From NCBI GenBank assembly GCA_020720765.1, contig DYOB01000006.1:1-60544 (forward strand): a stretch of 60,544 nt of DNA, written 5' to 3'. Shown in pieces: positions 15,534 to 22,709 of the stretch (positions within the stretch are counted from its first letter, which is position 1; each line of letters starts with the position of its first letter). The stretch is from Borreliella garinii (GTDB lineage Bacteria > Spirochaetota > Spirochaetia > JABEVK01). Under the pieces are notes generated by a model that saw only the letters and a program-made list of their open reading frames with translations, had not been told where the DNA came from and made no database searches. The translations under genes and the position numbers were made by a program.

Positions 15534-16997
15534 TTGAGACCGTCCCCGTTTTCACGGCTCCTTGTCCTCTCTGGGCTTTTGTTCTTCTCTATGCAAGCCA
15601 ATTCTTGGGAAGGATATAAAACGATTTACCTACAAACCCAGGCCGACGAGGAAAAACTATTCCTTCTCCTTGAAGGAGGAAATTTTACAGGCGTGCTCAG
15701 TTACTCTTCGACCCTTGTCTCATTCCAAGATTTTTCCTCACTTGAAAAGATTTCCCTAAAAGATCTTCCCAAAAGGTTATACCCCACGGACCCCAGGTAC
15801 GACCCTTTTATGAAATCCCTCGACAAACTCTTTCTTTCGCCGCTTGGCGGCCGCTGGGTCTATATTCCTCAAGAAATCTGGGACAAAGGGTTTTCAAATG
15901 AGCTCAACAAGAGCGGAATCGGTTGGCTGGAACCCGGGACACCGTCTGGCTCTGTGAAAAATCAAGGAAACCCCATCCAGGCGCTTCTTTTTCTTCTTTT
16001 TTGCTTTCTTCTCAATAAAGATGTAAAAAGTGTTCTTTTTCCGATTGTGGCTATAACAAGTTTTCTAGGAGGAGTTGCCGTGTTTTTCATCGGGATTCTC
16101 GCAATCCCGGTAGCGGCAGCTGTTATTTTTTACTGGAAATGGCAGTTGGGTCATGACAGGGAATCATGGGAGAGGAGGGCATCGGGGGATGGCTCTATAG
16201 TACAAATTCAAAGTTTTTCACCATTTTTTCTGCTTGTTTTCTTGTTTCCCTATCTTGGAAAGGATATTCTATATTTTTTATCGGGCATTACTGCTGGATT
16301 TCTACATTATTTGACTACATGGATAGTCGTGAAAATCTATCACGGGTATTGGGACCATATCCTTAAAAACCTTGAACACAGAATTTTTATACCCCACTCA
16401 TTGAAAAAGAAGAAAAAATCCTTTCTTTCTTATGCGTTTCTCGCTTTACCTATCCTTACCCTTTTTCCTGCTGTTTTTATTTTCCAGGACAAATCGCAAA
16501 ACCTTACACCTCCTTGGCACCAGGAATTCCTTGAGGACCAGGGTGGTTTGTTGTCTTTCAGAGAGTTATTTAAGGAAGAACAAAGTGAAACCTTACCTGG
16601 CCCCGCCTCCTTTATCGCTCATTCGGCATTTCAGGAAGGCTTCGCTTACGGTGTGACCTTTACAGTTCCTGAAGAAAAACCCTGGACACTCCCTCGCTAC
16701 ACCCGGGTGAACAACCGTCTGGTGGAAGAAGTTATGACAGTGGTCGATTTCGGCCCACAATGGTACTCCAGGCTTAAAAACAGTTTGGGGCCTCAGAGTG
16801 CCGGCAGCCTCCTCCTCTCAAGCCATACACCGTACCGGTTAATTCCAGGAGAAAGCTCAGCTCTGCCCCCCGAGGAAGTACCCCTCCCCTTGGCGGGGAT
16901 CTTTGGGCTTTTTTTCCTAGGCTACTATCTTGATAAAACCAGAACTCTCAACGATAATTCCAATTCTTTCATTCATTCTAAAAGGCAGGCGGCATGA
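15534..16997 (+). CDS. Multi-pass membrane protein heading the Rnf-like operon, unknown family
   Basis: A 487-aa protein with an N-terminal hydrophobic segment (LLVLSGLLFFSMQANS, signal peptide or anchor) and a periplasmic-looking region of about 130 residues. Several membrane helices follow (for example ALLFLLFCFLL, VAVFFIGILAIPVAAAVIFYW, FFLLVFLFPYLG), then a KKKKK-containing loop, another extracytoplasmic region, and a last helix (LAGIFGLFFLGYYL). I do not recognise the family. The TTG start has GGAG 6 nt upstream. Its stop overlaps the RnfC-like start (ATGA), so it is coupled and probably an accessory subunit. A similar membrane gene beside rnf genes occurs in treponemes as I remember it. 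Confidence 0.7.
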   Translation: MRPSPFSRLLVLSGLLFFSMQANSWEGYKTIYLQTQADEEKLFLLLEGGNFTGVLSYSSTLVSFQDFSSLEKISLKDLPKRLYPTDPRYDPFMKSLDKLFLSPLGGRWVYIPQEIWDKGFSNELNKSGIGWLEPGTPSGSVKNQGNPIQALLFLLFCFLLNKDVKSVLFPIVAITSFLGGVAVFFIGILAIPVAAAVIFYWKWQLGHDRESWERRASGDGSIVQIQSFSPFFLLVFLFPYLGKDILYFLSGITAGFLHYLTTWIVVKIYHGYWDHILKNLEHRIFIPHSLKKKKKSFLSYAFLALPILTLFPAVFIFQDKSQNLTPPWHQEFLEDQGGLLSFRELFKEEQSETLPGPASFIAHSAFQEGFAYGVTFTVPEEKPWTLPRYTRVNNRLVEEVMTVVDFGPQWYSRLKNSLGPQSAGSLLLSSHTPYRLIPGESSALPPEEVPLPLAGIFGLFFLGYYLDKTRTLNDNSNSFIHSKRQAA

Positions 16998-18250
16998 CAC
17001 ATATTCTAGGGAAAAATCGGCTGAAAGTTCGTTCGTTTATAGAAAATACTTTTTCGACAAAAATTCAGAATGCCACCTTACCCGGTATTGCCCTGGTCAC
17101 CCTTGGACTGGATGGAAGCGGTGAAGGAAAATGGTTTGTTCAATCGGGAAGCCTGGTAGAAGAGGAACAAGTGATTGGTGAAGGACCCTTTGGTCCTGTC
17201 CATGCACCCATACCCGGCAGGATAGCCCGGATAACAACCATGAAAACCCCTAAAGGAGCGGATACAGTTATCGCCGGGATCTCGCTTGAGGGTGAATTTA
17301 AACGCACAGGAAAAACCCACGCTGAAAGACGTTGGGAAGAAGAAAACCCCCAGAAGCTCTGGGAAGAAATTTACAAACTGGGTTATGTTTACACCCCCAG
17401 CTCTCTTGAAAAGCCGAGGTTCCTTCCCCCGTTAGGGTCCATAAAACAACTTATTATAAATTGCCTCCAGGCAGAACCCTATCAAAACGGGTATTTTCAT
17501 TTATCCCAGGAGTACCCTGATAAACTTTTCAGAGCCGTCCGTATGATCAAGAAATTTTATAGCCCTCAACGCATTGTTTTTGCAGTCCATAAACACCCGG
17601 AAAATTACACCCGGAAATTTCAGGCTAATTTCGGCACAGGAACAACAGAAACCCAATTTTTTAACATGGATTATCCAAGTGCACATAGTTCTTTTCTTTC
17701 AAAGGACGAATTTTCTACCCTTGTCATTGATCCAGAAAGTCTGCTCTACCTTGAAGAAGCAGTTCTTCTCCGCAGGCCTCAAATAGAAACTTTTATTACC
17801 ATTTCAGGGAGCGGAATAGGAACACCCGGCGTTTACAGAGCCAGGGTAGGGACTCCAGTGAGCCAATTATTAAAAGAAGCGAGTGCGGTTATTCCAAAAA
17901 ACGGCGTCGTAGTACTGGGCGGTCCTTTCCGAGGTGCACAGGTAGAGGGAGACTTCCCTGTTACGAGGTCCACGAGGGTTCTTCTCGTTTTAGCCCCCCA
18001 CGAAGTTCGCTCGGCCCCTGTTTCTGAATGTATTCGATGCGGTTCGTGTGTTGATTACTGTCCGGTAGGAATCAACCCTATCCGACTCAGTGAAGCTATC
18101 ACACGAAACAACCCTTCTGCAGAACTGGAAAGTGAACTTAACCGATGTATCGAATGCGGTATTTGTTCAGCTGTTTGTCCCTCCCGGATCCCTTTGCTGG
18201 CAAATTTTCAAACCGCAAGGATAACCGGACTTGTAAAAACTAAGGAGTAA
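16994..18250 (+). CDS. RnfC-like iron-sulfur protein with degenerate nucleotide-binding loop
   Basis: A 418-aa protein with the RnfC layout: an N-terminal barrel-sandwich region (VIGEGPFGPVHAPIPGRIARI), a central NuoF-like domain, an SLBB-like segment, and two ferredoxin motifs, CIRCGSCVDYCP from C346 and CIECGICSAVCP from C385. RnfC normally binds NADH/FMN through a Gly-rich GLGGAGFPT loop and an ECEPY segment. Here residues 129-149 have no such loop, and the second segment reads NCLQAEPY. NAD(H) or FMN binding is therefore doubtful while both 4Fe-4S clusters are kept. It is coupled to its neighbours (4-bp overlap upstream, 2 nt to rnfD). Confidence 0.85.
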   Translation: MTHILGKNRLKVRSFIENTFSTKIQNATLPGIALVTLGLDGSGEGKWFVQSGSLVEEEQVIGEGPFGPVHAPIPGRIARITTMKTPKGADTVIAGISLEGEFKRTGKTHAERRWEEENPQKLWEEIYKLGYVYTPSSLEKPRFLPPLGSIKQLIINCLQAEPYQNGYFHLSQEYPDKLFRAVRMIKKFYSPQRIVFAVHKHPENYTRKFQANFGTGTTETQFFNMDYPSAHSSFLSKDEFSTLVIDPESLLYLEEAVLLRRPQIETFITISGSGIGTPGVYRARVGTPVSQLLKEASAVIPKNGVVVLGGPFRGAQVEGDFPVTRSTRVLLVLAPHEVRSAPVSECIRCGSCVDYCPVGINPIRLSEAITRNNPSAELESELNRCIECGICSAVCPSRIPLLANFQTARITGLVKTKE

Positions 18251-18252
18251 AG

Positions 18253-19269
18253 ATGAGCTCGTTTTCGATGCCGCCACAGGCTTTTATTTTCCGAACTTCC
18301 AGATCAAGGATTTTAGAGATGCTCTTCGTCCTTACCACCGCTTTTATCTGGAGTTTCTATGATCAATCACGGGTTTATTACCATATAATACTTGCTGCTC
18401 TTCCTTCTCTCAGCGTTATGTTTCTCAAAAAGGCTAGGCAGTCAAGCATTGAAACTATGCTGAAAATCCTGCCTTTTGGCATGCTTTTTTCACTTCTGCT
18501 TCCGGGTGGATTGCCATGGGGAATTGCCGTAGTTTTTGCACTTTTACTAGGTCAGTTAAAATACTGGCGCCCTCGCCTCCCTGTTTTACCCATGATTCTC
18601 GGCCTTCTTATTCTTTCTTGGCCGGCTTTATTTGTAGGACAAATGTCCCCTATCGCCAATGCTTTTCGGGATGCCGATGGTACGACCATCCGGGACACTG
18701 TTCAAGCCTCAGGAGTTCGGGCAAGCCCGGAGGATAAAATCCTTACCGACCAGATTAATAATTTACTTGCCCAGGTAGGTGTCAACATACCAGTCGGATA
18801 TCCGGATATTTTTTTTGGCCGTATGGGTAGTACACTTGCAGATTTCAGCTGGCCATTACTGCTGTTTGGGTTTTTATTTTTACTGGGTCGGGGATATTTA
18901 AGCTGGCAAGCACCCGCTGGATTCCTGCTTTTATTTCTTCCAGGGGTGATTTTACTCGGTGGGTTTTCCATGGGTAAGGGCTTAGGAGAAGGAGACGCTC
19001 TTTTTTTCCTTCTCTCTGGAAGTTTTATGTTACCTCTCCTCTTCGGGCTTAGCGACTATTCGCTTCTACCTCTGGGGGGTTACCCGCGTTTCCTCTTCGG
19101 GCTTTCCGGAGGCTTGCTCGCTTCACTCGGCAGTGCGGTTTATCCCTTAGGCACTCCTTATGCTACCCTCATAATCATTTGGCTTTTACAAAGGGTTTAT
19201 GAAAGAACCCTGGTTTCAGAGGTTTATCATCAGGGCGATTCTATGCTACTCTTATGGAACGGAGTTTGA
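18253..19269 (+). CDS. RnfD-like membrane flavoprotein subunit
   Basis: A 338-aa integral membrane protein of the NqrB/RnfD type, with about ten membrane segments. The extracytoplasmic segment around residues 140-150 (DADGTTIRDTV) aligns with the SGAT loop of NqrB/RnfD, in which a Thr carries FMN covalently. T144 or T145 would be the attachment residue, though the SGA part is not conserved. A GXPWGIAVVFALLLGQ helix and the late GLGEGDALFFLLSGSF segment also fit the family. It would pass electrons across the membrane and couple them to ion transport. It ends 1 nt before the next start. Confidence 0.82.
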   Translation: MSSFSMPPQAFIFRTSRSRILEMLFVLTTAFIWSFYDQSRVYYHIILAALPSLSVMFLKKARQSSIETMLKILPFGMLFSLLLPGGLPWGIAVVFALLLGQLKYWRPRLPVLPMILGLLILSWPALFVGQMSPIANAFRDADGTTIRDTVQASGVRASPEDKILTDQINNLLAQVGVNIPVGYPDIFFGRMGSTLADFSWPLLLFGFLFLLGRGYLSWQAPAGFLLLFLPGVILLGGFSMGKGLGEGDALFFLLSGSFMLPLLFGLSDYSLLPLGGYPRFLFGLSGGLLASLGSAVYPLGTPYATLIIIWLLQRVYERTLVSEVYHQGDSMLLLWNGV

Positions 19270-19270
19270 C

Positions 19271-19801
19271 ATGACAAGCCTTGTTACAATTCTTTTGTAT
19301 TCCCTAGGAGGAAATCTTCTTTTTGCACGGGGAATCGGACTCGAAAACCTTTCTGGGGAAAATACCTTTCCCTTTTTAAAAATTCTTCAAATCGGCATTT
19401 GGATGTTCCTCGTCTCTTTTATTCTCTCCATGACAGGGCTCTTCCTAGGATCAGAACTCGCATGGTTATTACCTTTAATCTTTCCTTTTCTATTGATAAT
19501 GCTTTGGCTTATCGCTTCCGCAATTTGGAAAGTTGAATCTAATTTCCAGAACTTTCTCGTTCATTCTGCCGCTCTTGGTACTGCCTACCTTGCATCTACC
19601 CAAAAAGAATGGACAGAGATGTTTTTGGTGAGTCTCGCAGCCTCTCTGGGATACCTTCTTGCACTTCTCATCATCCGGGAAATACTTCGGTTTGTTCCTG
19701 AAAACTTAAGCCCTGGAAGAAAGATGGCCTTCCTCCTTATGAGTCTTTCACTCGGTTCTATGGGATTTACCCTTTTTGGAATAGGGGCACCGGGATTCTG
19801 A
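19271..19801 (+). CDS. RnfA/RnfE-like membrane subunit without cysteines
   Basis: From ATG 19271 (GGAG at 19261-19264) this is a 176-aa, six-helix hydrophobic protein. Its N-terminus SLGGNLLFARGIGLENL parallels the NNFVLxRFLGLCPFL signature of RnfA/RnfE/NqrD/NqrE, and FLVHSAALG parallels the second half-repeat (VNCAVLG). In the known complexes the cysteines at both places bind a 2Fe-2S cluster between RnfA and RnfE; here they are Glu and Ser, and the protein has no cysteine at all. Only one such gene is present instead of the usual pair. The frame is open back to 19199 inside rnfD, but that would add a soluble stretch with no site. Confidence 0.72.
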   Translation: MTSLVTILLYSLGGNLLFARGIGLENLSGENTFPFLKILQIGIWMFLVSFILSMTGLFLGSELAWLLPLIFPFLLIMLWLIASAIWKVESNFQNFLVHSAALGTAYLASTQKEWTEMFLVSLAASLGYLLALLIIREILRFVPENLSPGRKMAFLLMSLSLGSMGFTLFGIGAPGF

Positions 19802-21636
19802 TGGCAAAGGTAGCGCTGATTCTTGGGGCAGTTTACCATCCTCCTTCCGCTTGGGACAATAACCAGTTGGAAACTTACTACGCCCAGAATTGCAAATCCT
19901 TGGTTTCGCTCTTTTACACGACTAAAGACTTGAATCTTACTCTTCATTTTTCAGGGTATTTTCTTGATTGGCTGAGTTTAAAACACCCCGAATATATCAA
20001 GGTTCTTTTTGATATGCAGAAAGACAGACGCCTTGAACTTCTAGGCGGTGCGTTTTCAGCACCTATTCTTCCCCTTATTCCGCACAACGATAGACTTGGG
20101 CAAATCGAAGCTCAGACTACATTGATGCGAAAAACAACCGGGAGAAAACCAAGAGGCTGCTGGATCGTCAGAGGTATTTGGGAAGAGAATCTTCCCTTTG
20201 TTCTTCGTTCATGCGGTATCGAATTTTCCTTTCTTCCGGAGGAATGTTTTAAACGAATAGGCGTCGATGATCCTTTGAGCGTTTTTCGCCCCTGCCTGAC
20301 AGAAAGCCAGGGTAAGGTTCTGACCATTTTTCCCTATTCATCCAACCTTTCCCAATCGGCATATCAAGGGAATACAGACAGTTTTTGGGAGCTTATCGAT
20401 CAACTTGAACGAAGTGAAAAAGAATTTCAAACAGTTAGTTTATTTCTTGACGGCAGCCACGTAGCCAATCTCACGGGTATTCAAAAGCTAATTACTGAAA
20501 TCAGGGATCATTTTGATGTAGTCGAAACCATTCTTCCTTCGGTCATTTTAAAAAAGGTTGCAGGAAGGCTCAAACATCACTTTTTTGCAACCTCGGGATA
20601 CCTTGAGATGAAGGCTTCAGGGGCAGAATTTGGAAAATCGGAGGAAGAACGTTCACGTTCCAACTATAAACAAATCCTTTCCGCCTCCCCGGGGTTTGAA
20701 CAGCTTTATGCAAAGATGATCCACGTGAATTTTCTCGCCTACCAGGTCCGAGGCGACAAATACCGAAAGAAGGCGGTTCTCGATGAGCTGTGGCTTGCTC
20801 AGGACCACCACCATTTTTTCTCGTGGAACGATGCCAACTATCTTTCGAATGAATTGCGCACATATAGCATGAAACAATTGATTACCGCCGAAAATCTCAG
20901 CAGAGAGAAGTCGACCTTTGCCCCGTTTATCTCTCAGCGCGACTTTGATCTCGACGGCCGGCCGGAGTTTGCCTATGCCGGAAACACCATGAACGTGGCA
21001 GTGAGCACTAAAGGCGCACAAATCTGGGATTGGGACATCCCCGACAAATTTCAAAACCTCTCCTGGGCTCCAACTTCCGAAAAGGAAGAGAATAGAAGAC
21101 ACAGTTTAGCTGATTATTATGGGCCGGGCCTAGAACTCGATCAGTTTCTGTCTGGTACCGAGAGCCATCACGATAGAATCTGGAATAAAGAATTCAAACT
21201 CGTCAGCCTGGATTCGGAGAAAAACCAACTCAGCCTTAGCTGGAAAGGGAGCCTTCAGGGTTATGGTCCTCCCCAGCATTGCCGTGTAGAAAAAGTGTTC
21301 CAGTTTTTGGAAAATGAACTTGTCGTGGATTACACCATAGAAAACCTCAGCCCTCTACAGTTAAGGGCAAGGTTTGGTCCGGAATGGCGTTTGAATATAC
21401 CGGCACTAGTGAGAGATGAAAGAAAATCCAATGTCCAGTCTTGGGAAATTGAAGTCATAAGAGGTAAACAAGGTCTCAACCTTACTTCTGAAAAACCGGG
21501 AGAGATCTTTTGTGGCAGACCCACGGGTGACTGGGGCCATTTTTATCGTCTCTTGCTCCTCTGGGATCTTGATCTCAGCCATGGAGAAAGTTTTAAAACT
21601 CAGATAAAAATGACCCGTCAAATTCCGAAAAAATAA
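19801..21636 (+). CDS. GH57 4-alpha-glucanotransferase-like protein, nucleophile lost
   Basis: A 611-aa cytosolic protein with the layout of GH57 4-alpha-glucanotransferases: the N-terminal (beta/alpha)7 barrel, then a DUF1926-like beta-sandwich from about residue 390. Each catalytic region is recognisable but altered. HQP reads HPP (13-15). The GGFYEPVL region reads GGAFSAPIL (82-90). The nucleophile region WLTERVW reads WIVRGIW, with R124 in place of the Glu. The DDGE region reads LDGS, where D217 may be the acid/base. It is probably a pseudoenzyme that binds a glycan or has a structural role. It is coupled to the RnfA/E-like gene (TGATG), so it is part of that operon. Confidence 0.8.
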   Translation: MAKVALILGAVYHPPSAWDNNQLETYYAQNCKSLVSLFYTTKDLNLTLHFSGYFLDWLSLKHPEYIKVLFDMQKDRRLELLGGAFSAPILPLIPHNDRLGQIEAQTTLMRKTTGRKPRGCWIVRGIWEENLPFVLRSCGIEFSFLPEECFKRIGVDDPLSVFRPCLTESQGKVLTIFPYSSNLSQSAYQGNTDSFWELIDQLERSEKEFQTVSLFLDGSHVANLTGIQKLITEIRDHFDVVETILPSVILKKVAGRLKHHFFATSGYLEMKASGAEFGKSEEERSRSNYKQILSASPGFEQLYAKMIHVNFLAYQVRGDKYRKKAVLDELWLAQDHHHFFSWNDANYLSNELRTYSMKQLITAENLSREKSTFAPFISQRDFDLDGRPEFAYAGNTMNVAVSTKGAQIWDWDIPDKFQNLSWAPTSEKEENRRHSLADYYGPGLELDQFLSGTESHHDRIWNKEFKLVSLDSEKNQLSLSWKGSLQGYGPPQHCRVEKVFQFLENELVVDYTIENLSPLQLRARFGPEWRLNIPALVRDERKSNVQSWEIEVIRGKQGLNLTSEKPGEIFCGRPTGDWGHFYRLLLLWDLDLSHGESFKTQIKMTRQIPKK

Positions 21637-21649
21637 ATCCATCCACCGC

Positions 21650-22699
21650 CTAAGGATATCTCTGGCGAACCAGATTCAGAAAACTCCTCAGTTCGAGACC
21701 GGTCACCGCCTGGTTCGGAAAAAAATTCTTACCATCGGGGAGTTGCATAAGATTTCTTTCCACACTGATCATGGCCGCGTTGATGGAAATATCGCTAACT
21801 TCCAAGTCGCTGATGGGACTCCGGGAGCCGGGTCTTAAGGCGAACCTGTCTGAATATCGTGTTCTCATACCAGGATTATTTTCTTTTGAAACTATGACAT
21901 GAAGAAGCCATTGGGCAAAAAGAATCCTTGTGAGGGCTGTTTCTGAGTTCTCTTCCCTGAGAAAAACACCCATTTCACGAAGGCGCCTGAAAGTCGCAGT
22001 CCAAGTTCCACCCTGGGCTATTTCCCCCTGCCTCAGACCAGGGGTTTTATCTTCCACGATCATCACAAAACTTCTCAGGGTTAAAGGATTTTCTTCATAC
22101 AGGGCTTCTATCTGGGGTTTTTCCGGGATACTATCCCTAAGGACCCAGCTCTTCTCACGCATTTGGGCGACCGACGTCCGCCAGGCAGCAGGAAGTTTTT
22201 CGAGGGCCTGATCATAATACCCAATAGCCTGGGCGTGTCTCCCTAAAGAGGAAAATTTCATAGCGATTTCTAAATTTATCCTAGGTGAAGGGGCAGGAAG
22301 CGAGGGGGCGGATTGAAGGATTTCAAGCGACTTTTCAGGATCCTTTTCCAACCAGGACCTGACAATAAAGGTGAGTGGATTATCCGCGGCGACCCTAGAA
22401 AGAGCCTGTTGGGCCCGGGTGAGTTCGTTTTCATCTTTGAGAAGAAAGGATGTCTCGGCTAGGATAAAAAGCCATCGGGTTTCCATAGCCCTGCCGATCC
22501 CCTGGGCTGTAGAATAACCCCGTGCATCGTTACGAATTCTGGTAAGCACGGAATTATTAACGTTCCACCTTACGGCATCAAGGTTTTGCTCTGCCTCGAA
22601 AAGGTTTTTTTCCACATCTGCAGTGGAGACAACGACAGGAGTGGAAGTACACCCTGCAGCGAAAAATAAAGCGAGAAAAACCGTTCTAAGATTCTTCAT
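21650..22699 (-). CDS. Lipoprotein with helical repeats and SLH-like C-terminus
   Basis: From ATG 22699 this is a 349-aa protein with a lipobox (LALFFAAGC, C at about residue 17) and an AAGGAGG site. Helical TPR-like repeats follow (LGRHAQAIGYYDQALEKLP). The C-terminal 110 residues resemble an S-layer-homology module (TRILFAQWLL, an FxD-type segment, GKNFFPNQAVTGLELRSFL). Lipoproteins with such ends are common in spirochaete envelopes. The frame is open to 22816 but overlaps the next gene and has no site there. It lies 10 nt after the large membrane protein and so is in the same operon. Function unknown. Confidence 0.72.
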   Translation of the reverse strand: MKNLRTVFLALFFAAGCTSTPVVVSTADVEKNLFEAEQNLDAVRWNVNNSVLTRIRNDARGYSTAQGIGRAMETRWLFILAETSFLLKDENELTRAQQALSRVAADNPLTFIVRSWLEKDPEKSLEILQSAPSLPAPSPRINLEIAMKFSSLGRHAQAIGYYDQALEKLPAAWRTSVAQMREKSWVLRDSIPEKPQIEALYEENPLTLRSFVMIVEDKTPGLRQGEIAQGGTWTATFRRLREMGVFLREENSETALTRILFAQWLLHVIVSKENNPGMRTRYSDRFALRPGSRSPISDLEVSDISINAAMISVERNLMQLPDGKNFFPNQAVTGLELRSFLNLVRQRYP

Positions 22700-22709
22700 A
22701 AATCCTCCT

